Shown here: positions 25,463 through 34,600 of the stretch, piece after piece | Position numbering within the stretch: position 1 is the first letter of the stretch | Layout of the letters: each line of letters begins with the position of its first letter | NCBI RefSeq assembly: GCF_001544515.1 | Contig: NZ_FCOL02000017.1 | Location: 62,001 to 126,000, forward strand | Direction of reading: 5' to 3' | Length of the DNA stretch: 64,000 nt | Source: Caballeronia terrestris | Lineage (GTDB): Bacteria > Pseudomonadota > Gammaproteobacteria > Burkholderiales > Burkholderiaceae | Program-made: the position numbers and the translations under genes | Notes under the pieces: model-generated | What the model was told of the DNA's origin: nothing | What the model saw: only the letters and a program-made list of their open reading frames with translations | Databases searched by the model: none

Positions 25463-26548
25463 ATGTCCAGCCCCTCAACTGACGTTTCACCGGTAATTAC
25501 CCCAGCGCTGCCGAAAGCGGCGCGGCGCACGCCGTGGATGCTGCTCGCCCTCGGCGCGGTTGGTGTCGTGGTGATCGCTGCAACGACGTACTGGGCGCTC
25601 GTGCTGCGCTTCGTCCAGACGACCGACGATGCCTACGTCGGCGGCAACGTGACGGTGATGGCGCCGAAGGTCAACGGCTTCGTCGCCGATCTGCTCGTAC
25701 AGGACAACCAGCGCGTGACCGCGGGCCAGGAACTCGTGCGCCTCGATGCCCGCGACTACGACGCGCGCCTCGCGCAGGCAGGCGCGGAAGTGTCGAGCGC
25801 ACAGGCCGCCGTCGCCGAATTGCAGGCGAAGCGCGACTTGCAGGCCGCCGTGATCAACCAGCAGCAGGCGGAAGTGCGGGCGTCGTCGGCGGAATTGACG
25901 CGCAGCGCGTCGGACCGCGTGCGCTATCGCGAGCTGGTGAAGGACGACGCCGTATCGAGCCAGATCGTCGAGCGCGCGGACGCCGATTACACGAAGGCGA
26001 GCGCGTCCGTCGAGCGCAGCGGGGCGTCGCTCGTCGCGGCAAAACGCCAGTTGGCCGTGATCGAAGCGCAGATCGCCGATGCCAATGCGCGCGTCGCGAC
26101 GGCCGAAGCGGCGCGTCGCGTCGCGGAACTGAACGTCGAGTACACGACGATCCGCTCGCCGGTGGACGGCTACGTCGGCAACCGCACGGCGCGGGTCGGG
26201 ATGCTGGCGAACACGGGCGTGGCGCTTCTGACGATCGTGCCGTCGTCGGGACTCTGGATCGACGCCAATTTCAAGGAGGATCAGCTCAAAAAGATGCGCG
26301 TCGGCGATGAAGTCGACGTCGATCTCGACGCCTCCAGCACGCCGATCCACGGCCGCGTGGAAAGCCTCGCCCCGGCGACCGGCGCAACCTTCAGCGTGCT
26401 CCCCGCCGAAAACGCGACCGGCAACTTCACGAAGATCGTGCAGCGCGTGCCGGTGCGCGTACGACTCGACATACCGAAGGAGATGCAGGCGGTGCTGCGC
26501 CCGGGCTTGTCGGCGACGGTCACGGTGCATCTGGCCGGCGCGAACTGA
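25463..26548 (+). CDS. HlyD/EmrA-type membrane fusion protein
   Basis: A 361-residue periplasmic adaptor. One N-terminal membrane helix (about 24-46) is followed by TTDDAYVGGNVTVMAPKVNGFV, the first half of the lipoyl domain, then a long coiled coil (about 95-190), and the closing half with TIRSPVDGYVGNRTARVG. It links the MFS pump in the inner membrane with the outer-membrane channel encoded two genes on. I prefer the ATG at 25463 because the GTG at 25406 would place the second operator within coding sequence. The stop and the MFS start are separated by one base. Confidence 0.92.
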   Translation: MSSPSTDVSPVITPALPKAARRTPWMLLALGAVGVVVIAATTYWALVLRFVQTTDDAYVGGNVTVMAPKVNGFVADLLVQDNQRVTAGQELVRLDARDYDARLAQAGAEVSSAQAAVAELQAKRDLQAAVINQQQAEVRASSAELTRSASDRVRYRELVKDDAVSSQIVERADADYTKASASVERSGASLVAAKRQLAVIEAQIADANARVATAEAARRVAELNVEYTTIRSPVDGYVGNRTARVGMLANTGVALLTIVPSSGLWIDANFKEDQLKKMRVGDEVDVDLDASSTPIHGRVESLAPATGATFSVLPAENATGNFTKIVQRVPVRVRLDIPKEMQAVLRPGLSATVTVHLAGAN

Positions 26549-26549
26549 C

Positions 26550-28124
26550 ATGACCGCGACCCTTCCACTCGATCCCGCCAGCCAGCCCACGAAACAGCGC
26601 GTGTTCGCGTTCGCGCTGATGTGCCTCGGCTTTTTCATGGCGACGCTCGACATCCAGATCGTCGCGTCGTCGCTGAAGGACATCGGCGGCGGTTTATCGG
26701 CGAGCCAGGACGAGCTTTCGTGGGTCCAGACGTCGTACCTGATCGCCGAAATCCTCGTGATCCCGATGTCCGGCTGGCTCTCGAAGGTGTTCTCCACGCG
26801 CTGGCTCTTCGCCGCGTCGGCGGTCGGTTTCACGATTACGAGCATGCTGTGCGGCATCGCATGGGACATCAACTCGATGATCCTCTTTCGCGGCCTGCAG
26901 GGCGCGCTCGGCGCCGCGATGATCCCGACCGTCTTCACGACTGCCTTTGTGCTATTCCCCGGCAAGCAGCGCCTGATCGCCTCGACGACGATCGGCGCGC
27001 TCGCCTCGCTGGCGCCGGCGATCGGCCCGGTGATCGGCGGGTGGATCACGTCGCAATGGTCGTGGCACTGGCTGTTCTATTTGAACGTCGTGCCGGGCAT
27101 CGCGGTCGCGGCGCTCGTGCCGAAGTTCGTGCACATCGACGAGCCCGATCTCTCGCTCCTGAAAAAAGGCGACTACCTCGGCATCGTGCTGATGTCCGGT
27201 TTTCTCGGCTGTCTCGAATATGTGCTGGAAGAAGGGCCGCGCAAGAACTGGTTCGGCGATCACGTCATCGTCGCGTGTACGTGGATTTCGGCGATTTGTG
27301 GCTTTTTGTTCTTCGTGCACGCGTTCACGGCGAAGGACCCGATCGTCGATCTGAAGGCGCTCGCGGTGCGCAATTTCGCGATCGGCAGCCTGCTGTCGTT
27401 CGTGACGGGCATCGGAATTTTCGTATCGGTGTTCCTGACGCCGGTGTTCCTGAGCCGCGTGCGGGGCTTCGATTCGCTCGAAATCGGGATCGCGCTGCTG
27501 TCGGTCGGATGTTTCCAGTTGCTCGCGCTCGGCGCCTACGCGCTCGCGACGAAGTTCATCGATATGCGCGTGCTGCTGGTTTTCGGCCTCGTGTGTTTCG
27601 GCGCGGGTTGCTATCTCTACACACCGCTCACGAACCAGTGGGGCTGGCATGAACTGCTGCTGCCGCAGGCGCTGCGCGGCATCGGCCAGCAGTTCGCCGT
27701 ACCGCCGATCGTCACGATGGCGCTCGGCTCGTTGCCGCCGTCGCGGCTGAAATCGGCGAGCGGGCTTTTCAACCTGATGCGCAATCTCGGCGGCGCGATC
27801 GGCATCGCGGTCAGCGCGACGATGCTCAACGATCGCCTGAATCTCCACTATCTGCGGCTGAACGAGGGCGTGACGGTCGGCAATCCGCAGGTCGAGGGGC
27901 TGCTCGCGCGCAGTGCGGGGCACTTCGCGTCGGTGGCGGGCGATGCGCTCGACGCCACGCAGGCCGGGCTCGCGAACCTGCACGCGCTCGTGTTTCGCGA
28001 GGCGCTCGTACTGACGTTCGCCGATTGCTTCTACTTGCTGGCGCTGTGTTTCACGGTGGGCGTGGTCAGCGTCCTGTTCTCGCGGCCGATCACTAGCGCG
28101 CCGCCTTCTTCCGACGCGCACTGA
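26550..28124 (+). CDS. DHA2 family MFS multidrug transporter (EmrB/QacA type)
   Basis: A 524-residue inner-membrane antiporter expected to span the membrane 14 times. Family marks include FFMATLDIQIVASSLKDIGGGL in helix 1, SWVQTSYLIAEILVIPMSGWLSK in the loop region (motif A variant), and ALASLAPAIGPVIGGWI (motif C, antiporter signature). It exports drugs, phenolics or fatty acids using the proton gradient and works with the adjacent HlyD and NodT proteins. It begins one base after the HlyD stop. The substrate cannot be read from sequence; the linked thioesterase suggests an acyl or aryl compound. Confidence 0.93.
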   Translation: MTATLPLDPASQPTKQRVFAFALMCLGFFMATLDIQIVASSLKDIGGGLSASQDELSWVQTSYLIAEILVIPMSGWLSKVFSTRWLFAASAVGFTITSMLCGIAWDINSMILFRGLQGALGAAMIPTVFTTAFVLFPGKQRLIASTTIGALASLAPAIGPVIGGWITSQWSWHWLFYLNVVPGIAVAALVPKFVHIDEPDLSLLKKGDYLGIVLMSGFLGCLEYVLEEGPRKNWFGDHVIVACTWISAICGFLFFVHAFTAKDPIVDLKALAVRNFAIGSLLSFVTGIGIFVSVFLTPVFLSRVRGFDSLEIGIALLSVGCFQLLALGAYALATKFIDMRVLLVFGLVCFGAGCYLYTPLTNQWGWHELLLPQALRGIGQQFAVPPIVTMALGSLPPSRLKSASGLFNLMRNLGGAIGIAVSATMLNDRLNLHYLRLNEGVTVGNPQVEGLLARSAGHFASVAGDALDATQAGLANLHALVFREALVLTFADCFYLLALCFTVGVVSVLFSRPITSAPPSSDAH

Positions 28125-28151
28125 GCCTCCACGCGGAAATTTGAGACGATC

Positions 28152-29612
28152 ATGAGAAAACTTCTCGTTGAAATCCTGGCTTGTCTGTCGCTGGCCGCGT
28201 GTGCGGTGCAACCCGCGACGCACGCCGATTTGCCGGCCACGGTCACAGCTACGGCACCCGCCGCCTGGAGCGTGGACGTGCCGCGCGATCCCGCCGATCC
28301 TGCCGCGTGGTGGACCCAGTTCGGCGACCCGGTGCTGCACGAACTCGTGGCGTCGGTATTGAACGACAACCTCGACTTGCAAGCCGCCGTCGAGCGCGTG
28401 AAGCAGGCGCAGGCGCTCACGACGCAGCGCCGCGCCGCGCTCCTCCCGCAACTCGATGCGAACGCCGGCGCCTCCGATGCCCGCCAGAACACGCCGCCGC
28501 CGCTCGGCTACGTGCGTCAGGCGGGGATCGGGTTGTCGTTGAGCTGGACGCCCGATGTGTTCGGCGGTGAGCGGCTGGAACTGCTGGCGTCGCAGGCGCA
28601 ACTCGTCGGACGCGAACATGCCGCCGATCAGTTGCGGCTCGCGCTCGCAGCCGATACGGCGTCAGCGTATGTCGATTTGCGCTGGGCGCAGGCGGAACTG
28701 AAGATCCTGCAGGACAATCTCGCGATCCGCGAACGCGCGCTGCGGCTGACGCAGCGCCGCCTGCAATACGGCCTCTCGACGCAACTCGACGTCTCGCGCG
28801 CGCAGAATCAGTTGAGCGACCTCCAATCGCGCATTCCGCGCGCTCAGTCGACGATTCAGCATCAGTTGAGCCTGATCGCCGTGTACTCGGGGCGGACGCC
28901 CGAATCCGTCGACCGGCTGATGCTCGCGAACGCTGGCGACGCACCCGTGATCCCGATGCCCGCGAGCGGCGTGCCGCAGACGCTGCCGTCGGACGCTCTC
29001 CTGCGCCGCCCCGACGTGCTCGCCGCGTACGCGACCGTCCAGCAGCGCGCGGCGGAGGTCGGGGTATCGAGGGCGGAGCGCTATCCGAAGTTTTCGCTGC
29101 GGCTGACGGACGGCTTGCTGGCGTCGTCGTATCTTGGACTGCCCACCCTCACCGACAACCTCTTCAGCGCCGCCCTCAACGCGACCAGCCCGATTTTCAA
29201 TGCGGGCCGGATCACGGCCGGGATCGAGCAGAGCGAGAGCCGGTTGCGCGAATCTGATCTGAACCTGCGGCAGACGATGCTCCAGGCGCTGAAGGAAGTC
29301 GAAGATACGAGGAGCGACCTCGTCAGCACGACCGAGCAGTCCGCGCGTCTCACGGATGCGCTCGCCGCATCGGACAAGTCGTTGACACTTTCGACGCAGC
29401 TATACAAAGGCGGCGCGGCGAGCTTCCTGGACGTGCTGGCGGCGCAGGAGTCATATCTGCAGGACGCGGATTCACTGAATCTGGCGAAGCGCGAGCATGC
29501 GCTGGCGGCGGTGGCGCTGTACCGGTCGCTCGGCGGCGGATGGAGCCAGACGCCCGCCGATGCCGATGCGCTCGCGAGCCGCACGCCGTCGCTCGTCGAA
29601 GCGGTCAAGTAA
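28152..29612 (+). CDS. NodT-type outer-membrane efflux lipoprotein
   Basis: A 486-residue TolC-like channel with a lipoprotein signal ending LSLAAC (lipidated Cys17). It shows the tandem outer-membrane efflux repeats, for example WWTQFGDPVLHELVASVLNDNLDLQAAVERVKQA near the start and LLRRPDVLAAYATVQQRAAEVGVSRAERYPKF in the middle. These form the beta-barrel and the periplasmic alpha-tunnel. It is third in the efflux operon, 27 bp after the MFS gene, and completes the tripartite exporter. Confidence 0.93.
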   Translation: MRKLLVEILACLSLAACAVQPATHADLPATVTATAPAAWSVDVPRDPADPAAWWTQFGDPVLHELVASVLNDNLDLQAAVERVKQAQALTTQRRAALLPQLDANAGASDARQNTPPPLGYVRQAGIGLSLSWTPDVFGGERLELLASQAQLVGREHAADQLRLALAADTASAYVDLRWAQAELKILQDNLAIRERALRLTQRRLQYGLSTQLDVSRAQNQLSDLQSRIPRAQSTIQHQLSLIAVYSGRTPESVDRLMLANAGDAPVIPMPASGVPQTLPSDALLRRPDVLAAYATVQQRAAEVGVSRAERYPKFSLRLTDGLLASSYLGLPTLTDNLFSAALNATSPIFNAGRITAGIEQSESRLRESDLNLRQTMLQALKEVEDTRSDLVSTTEQSARLTDALAASDKSLTLSTQLYKGGAASFLDVLAAQESYLQDADSLNLAKREHALAAVALYRSLGGGWSQTPADADALASRTPSLVEAVK

Positions 29613-29625
29613 GGAGAACGGGAAT

Positions 29626-30075
29626 ATGAGCCTGATCGAAGAAACCGGCGCCGGCCTCGACGGCCTGTCGCAACTGCGCGCGCTGATCGCCTCGGGACGC
29701 AAGCCCGGAATTCTCGTCGCGCTCGATTTCGACTTCGTGGAAGTCGAGGCGGGCAGGGCGGTGTTCGCGGGCATCGCGGGCGAACACGCATACAACCCGA
29801 TCGGCACCGTGCACGGCGGCTACGCGGCCACACTGCTCGACTCGGCGTGCGGATGCGCCGTGCACTCGTGTCTCACGCCGGCGCAGGCCTACACGACGCT
29901 CGAACTGAAGGTGGCGTACCACAAGGCGATCACGCGCGATTCGGGTCTGCTGCGCGCCGAAGGCCGAGTGCTGTCGATCGGACGGCGCGCCGCGTTCGCC
30001 GAGGCGACGCTCAAGGACGCGAGCGGCCGCCTGCACGCCTCCGCGACCTCGACGCTACTTGTCATCGACCGGTAA
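29626..30075 (+). CDS. PaaI-type hotdog-fold thioesterase
   Basis: A 149-residue thioesterase of the PaaI/YbgC-like hotdog group. The key motif GTVHGGYAATLLDSACG is present; the His-Gly-Gly and the following Asp region position the thioester. A GTAAGGAG ribosome site overlaps the stop of the efflux lipoprotein gene and the gap is 13 bp, so it belongs to the efflux operon. It may free a toxic acid from its CoA ester before export, an inference from position. The 3' end overlaps the convergent ChaC gene by 14 bp. Confidence 0.88.
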   Translation: MSLIEETGAGLDGLSQLRALIASGRKPGILVALDFDFVEVEAGRAVFAGIAGEHAYNPIGTVHGGYAATLLDSACGCAVHSCLTPAQAYTTLELKVAYHKAITRDSGLLRAEGRVLSIGRRAAFAEATLKDASGRLHASATSTLLVIDR

Positions 30076-30739
30076 AGGGCGCGCTTACGGCGAGGCGGGC
30101 GAGTTCCGCGGCGAGTTCGTCGATATAGGCGTCGGTGAGGCCGCACTCCGCGAGCGCGTGCTGCAGCATAAACACATACTCCGCGTTCGTGCCGAACAAA
30201 CCCGCCGCGACGTGCATCAGCGGCGCAATCGTGGACGGGCGCGCGTCGGCTTCGTATTGTGACTTTTCGTGATCCGCGACGAAGGCGATCGCGGACGTTT
30301 CGGTGCCGTCGTCGAGCGTGACGGGCGCCCACGTTGGGCGATAGGCGCCGGTCACCATCTCGCGCGTCCAGAGGATTCTGAGTTCTTCGTCGAGCGTGGC
30401 GTTGCACAGCCGCAGCGCGACGCCTTGCGTACTGCCGCCCGGCTCCAGCGACAGCATCCGTCCGGGCCGCTCTGGCGTGCCGCGCCCGGCGATCACGCTG
30501 AGACAGAAGCTGCGGTGCCAGTCGTGCAGCGTCGCGATACGCCGGCTGTCGTAGACGGAAATCGGGTTCCACATCAGCGAGCCGTAGGCGAAAACCCAGA
30601 CGTCGCCGTCGGTGGGACGCAACCGCATGGTCTCCGTGAGCGATTGATCGATGCGCTCCTGGCTCCAGAGGATTTCCTTCGGCAGCGTGTCGAAGCTCTC
30701 GAGATACGCTCCCGAGTTGATGGCGTCTCTGTTCAGCAT
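30062..30739 (-). CDS. ChaC-type gamma-glutamylcyclotransferase
   Basis: A 225-residue protein of the ChaC family, which splits glutathione into 5-oxoproline and Cys-Gly in the cytoplasm. The substrate-binding loop VFAYGSLMWNP near residue 49 is diagnostic, followed by RGTPERPGRMLSL and a WTREMVTGAYRPTW segment. It is slightly longer at the N-terminus than average. It converges on the thioesterase gene and lies 33 bp downstream of higA on the same strand, which may be chance. Confidence 0.9.
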   Translation of the reverse strand: MLNRDAINSGAYLESFDTLPKEILWSQERIDQSLTETMRLRPTDGDVWVFAYGSLMWNPISVYDSRRIATLHDWHRSFCLSVIAGRGTPERPGRMLSLEPGGSTQGVALRLCNATLDEELRILWTREMVTGAYRPTWAPVTLDDGTETSAIAFVADHEKSQYEADARPSTIAPLMHVAAGLFGTNAEYVFMLQHALAECGLTDAYIDELAAELARLAVSAPFTGR

Positions 30740-30772
30740 CCGGTTTTTCCCGTCTTCATGGCTCGTGCAGGG

Positions 30773-31081
30773 TCACGCCGCTTCGCGCGGAGCAATGGTG
30801 CGCGCGATCTCCTCCGCGTGCTCCCGCTCGGCAATCTTCAGGTCGTACGTCACTTGCAGATTGAGCCACGTCTGGGCGTCGCCGCCGAAGTAGCGCGCGA
30901 GCCGCAGCGCCGTTTCGGGCGTGATGCCGCGCCGCTCGAGCACGATGTCGTTGATGCGGTTCGCCGTGACGTCGAGCGCGCGGGCGAGCGCGTTCGCGGT
31001 CATGTTGAGCGGCACGAGATAGTCCTCGCGCAGCACTTCGCCCGGGTGGACCGGCCGCATGCCGTTCGTGAAATTGGCCAT
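30773..31081 (-). CDS. higA: HigA family antitoxin
   Basis: A 102-residue XRE-type antitoxin beginning with the family's PVHPGEVLREDYL motif. The helix-turn-helix spans about residues 28-60 (MTANALARALDVTANRINDIVLERRGITPETALRLARYFG). It neutralises HigB and represses the operon. It is downstream of the toxin gene with a 28-bp gap, the order characteristic of HigBA. Its likely operator is the inverted repeat at 31407-31427. Confidence 0.94.
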   Translation of the reverse strand: MANFTNGMRPVHPGEVLREDYLVPLNMTANALARALDVTANRINDIVLERRGITPETALRLARYFGGDAQTWLNLQVTYDLKIAEREHAEEIARTIAPREAA

Positions 31082-31109
31082 GTGTGTAGTCTCGCTTAAT
31101 GGTGGTCGC

Positions 31110-31388
31110 TTAGTGGTAGTCGATTAGCCGCACGTCGGCGGGTCCGTCCGGCGTCCATGAAAAAAGAAGGCGCCACTGATTGTTCACGCGAATGCTGTAC
31201 GTATTGGCGAGATCGCCGCGCAATACTTCGAGCCGATTGCCCGGCGGCGTGCGCAACGCGCTGAGCGTGGCGGCGGCGTCGAGCAACGTGAGCTTGCGCT
31301 CGGCTGCGGCCAGAATGTTCGCGAAGAGCCGGGAGCTCCCGGTTTCAAACAGCGCCCTCGTTTCGGCGCACTCGAAAGAAACAATCAT
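31110..31388 (-). CDS. higB: HigB-type RelE superfamily toxin
   Basis: A 92-residue ribosome-dependent mRNA interferase. The family core is intact: ERKLTLLDAA, LRTPPGNRLEVLRGD, YSIRVNNQWRLLF and the C-terminal LIDYH. It is first in the toxin-antitoxin operon. With the promoter at 31397-31425, transcription would start about two bases before the ATG at 31388, so the mRNA may be leaderless, which would keep toxin synthesis low. Confidence 0.94.
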   Translation of the reverse strand: MIVSFECAETRALFETGSSRLFANILAAAERKLTLLDAAATLSALRTPPGNRLEVLRGDLANTYSIRVNNQWRLLFSWTPDGPADVRLIDYH

Positions 31389-31396
31389 TGGTCGTT

Positions 31397-31427
31397 ATTC
31401 TATGCCGTTTGCCGGCAAGCGGCAAAC
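31397..31427 (-). promoter_or_regulatory. higBA promoter and operator
   Basis: On the minus strand TTGCCG (31425-31420) and TAGAAT (31402-31397) are 17 bp apart. Overlapping the -35 and spacer is a perfect inverted repeat, GTTTGCCG and CGGCAAAC separated by 5 bp (31407-31427). This layout fits autorepression by HigA. Confidence 0.78.
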
Positions 31428-31491
31428 TATTTTTCGTGGATTCCGCTGGGGCGGAACGGCTTCTGCTGGACTACCGCGTGCTCGGCTCTTT

Positions 31492-31520
31492 TTGCGACAA
31501 ACACTGTATGAGTGTACAGT
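31492..31520 (+). promoter_or_regulatory. SOS promoter with LexA box upstream of the UvrA-like gene
   Basis: TTGCGA (31492-31497) and TACAGT (31515-31520) are 17 bp apart. CTGTATGAGTGTACAG at 31504-31519 matches the LexA pattern CTG-N10-CAG with near-ideal inner bases and covers the spacer and -10, as in well-known SOS promoters. The leader to the GTG start at 31618 would be about 90 bases. Confidence 0.8.
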
Positions 31521-31617
31521 GGCGAGCTTGGCGGCCGGGAGCCTGCGGATGGCATAAGCCGTGTGCACACCGAGCCGGACCTGAGCGACATAACTCATTG
31601 AACCGGTTAGCAAAAAA

Positions 31618-34600
31618 GTGGCATTGAATAACGCAATCCGCATCCGCGGCGCCCGTCAGCACAACCTCAAGAACCTCGATCTCGACCTCTTCACCGGCCA
31701 GATGACGGTCGTCACGGGCCCGTCGGGCTCGGGTAAATCGAGCCTCGTGTTCGACACGCTTTACGCGGAAGGCCAGCGTCGCTACGTCGAAACCTTCAGC
31801 GCCTACGCCCGCCAGTTTCTCGACCGGATGGACCGGCCGCAGGTGGATCGCGTGGACGGCGTGCCGCCCGCGATCGCCATCGACCAGACGAATCCGGTGC
31901 GCAGTTCGCGCTCGACGGTCGGCACAATGACCGAGCTGAACGACCACTTGAAGCTCTTCTACGCGCGCGCCGCCGAACTGTTCGATCGAAAGACGTCGCA
32001 TCAGGTGCGGCACGATACGCCCGAAACGATCTACGCCGAGCTGCTGGAACGCACGCGCGCCGGCGATCCGCGCATCGCGATCACGTTTCCGGTCGAACTC
32101 CCCGATACCGCCAGCGACGAGGAAGTCACGCAATGGCTCTCCGCGAGCGGCTACACGCGCGTGCAGGCGAAGCGCCACGTCGAGACGGAGAGCGGCGCGC
32201 GGCAATTGCTCGATGTCGTCGCGGACCGGTTCCGCTTGCAGAACACCGAGCGCTCGCGCGCGCTGGAGGCGATCGAAGGCGCGCTGCTGCGGGGTACGGG
32301 GCGCGTGAACGTCTACGTCCTCGCCGACGAAGGGGAGCCGGAAATCTGGCGCTTTTCGACCGGCCTGCACAGCCCGGAGAGCGATATCCGCTATGCCGAT
32401 CCGCAACCCGCGCTCTTTTCCTTCAATTCGGCCTATGGCGCGTGCGAGACGTGCCGCGGCTTTGGCCGGGTAATCGGCGTCGATCTGGGGCTCGTGATCC
32501 CCGACGAGCGCAAGACGCTCAAGGAAGGCGCGGTCAAGACGCTGCAGACGCCCGCGTGGAAGGAGAACCAGGACGATCTGGTGCGCTACGGCGCGAAGGC
32601 GGGCATTCGTCTCGGCGTGCCGTGGAGCGAACTGACGCAAAAGGAACGCGACTGGGTCATCAAGGGCTCGCCGGAGTGGACGGGCAAATGGGGCAACCAG
32701 TGGTACGGCGTGCAGCGCTTCTTCGACTATCTGGAGTCGAAGGCGTACAAGATGCACATCCGCGTGCTGCTGTCCAAATATCGTAGCTACACGAAGTGTC
32801 CCGCTTGCGACGGCGCGCGCCTGAAAACCGAAGCGCTCCTGTGGCGGCTCGGCACGAAGGAACAGGCCGACGCGGTGCTTTCGCCGGCGGATCGCTTCAT
32901 GCCGACCGGCGTCGAATGGACACGTCCGCAGCTCGAAGCGATGCCCGGCCTCACGCTGCACGACCTGATGCTGATGCCGATCGAGCGTATCCGCCGTTTC
33001 TTCGATTCGCTGACGCTGCCGAGCACGCTCCTCGACGAAGCCCTGAAGCTGCTGCACGCCGAAGTCCGCACGCGTCTCAAATACCTGTGCGACGTCGGCC
33101 TCGGCTATCTGACGCTCGATCGCCAGAGCCGCACGCTATCGGGCGGCGAAGTGCAGCGGATCAACCTGACGACGGCGCTCGGAACGTCGCTCGTCAACAC
33201 GCTGTTCGTCCTCGACGAACCAAGCATCGGGCTGCATCCACGCGACCTGAACCGAATCGTCGAGGCAATGCACCGGCTGCGCGACGCCGGCAACACGCTC
33301 GTCGTGGTGGAGCACGATCCTTCGGTGATGCTGGCCGCCGATCGCCTGATCGACATGGGGCCGGGCCCCGGCGAGCGCGGCGGCGACATTGTCTACGACG
33401 GTTCGCCCAACGAAATCCAGAACAGTGACACGCTGACCGGCGCCTATCTCGGTGGCCGGAAACACGTGGCGCATGCGTCGAACTGGCTGCGCCGTCTGGT
33501 CGACGGCAGCACGCCGCGCCTGATTCTCGAAGGCGCGAGCGACCACAACCTGCGCGACGTCACGGTCGAGATTCCGCTGCAACGGCTCGTCTGCGTGACG
33601 GGCGTATCCGGTTCGGGCAAGTCGACGCTGATCCAGGACGTGCTCGCGCCCGCGCTCGCCCGCCATTTCGGCAAGGCGACGGAAGCGCCGGGTGCGTTCC
33701 GTACGCTGCAAGGCGCCGACCAGTTGAGCGACGTCGTTTTCGTCGACCAGTCGCCGATCGGGCGCACGGCGCGCTCGAATCCGGCGAGCTACGTCGGCGC
33801 GTTCGACGAAATCCGCAAGCTGTTCGCGAAGGCGCCGCTCGCCGCCCAGCGTGGCTACGGCGCCAGTATGTTCAGCTTCAACTCAGGCGACGGGCGCTGC
33901 CCGACCTGCGGCGGCTCGGGCTTCGAGCACGTCGAAATGCAGTTCCTGAGCGACGTCTACCTGCGCTGCCCGGACTGCGACGGACGGCGTTATCGCGCGG
34001 AAATCCTCGAAGTGAAGATCGAACGCGGCGGGCGTCATCTGAGCGTCGCCGACGTGCTCGAACTGACGGTGAGCGAGGCCGTCGCGCTCTTCGCGAACGA
34101 CGCCGAAGTGCTGCGCGTGCTGCAACCGATCGTCGATGTCGGGCTGGAATACGTGAAACTCGGCCAGCCGGTTCCCACTCTTTCCGGCGGCGAGGCGCAA
34201 CGTCTCAAATTGGCTGGCTTCCTTGCGGAAACGTCTCAAGCGAAGGGCGGAAAGCAAGGCCGCCTCTTCATGTTCGACGAACCGACGACCGGCCTTCATT
34301 TCGACGACATCGCCAAGCTGATGCAGGCGCTGCGCCGGTTGCTGGAGCGCGGCCATTCGCTGATCGTGATCGAGCACAACCTCGACGTGATCCGCGCCGC
34401 CGACTGGATCATCGACCTCGGCCCGGAAGGCGGAGACGGTGGCGGGCAGGTCGTGTGCATCGGCACGCCGGACGACGTCGCCGCGTGCGAGCAGTCGCAC
34501 ACGGGCCGCGCGCTCCTCGACTACGAGGAATCGATGGCGCCCGGCGCCGCCGAAAAACGCGCGTCGGGCGTCCCGCTGCAGCTCGCGGCGGAAGTCGCGA

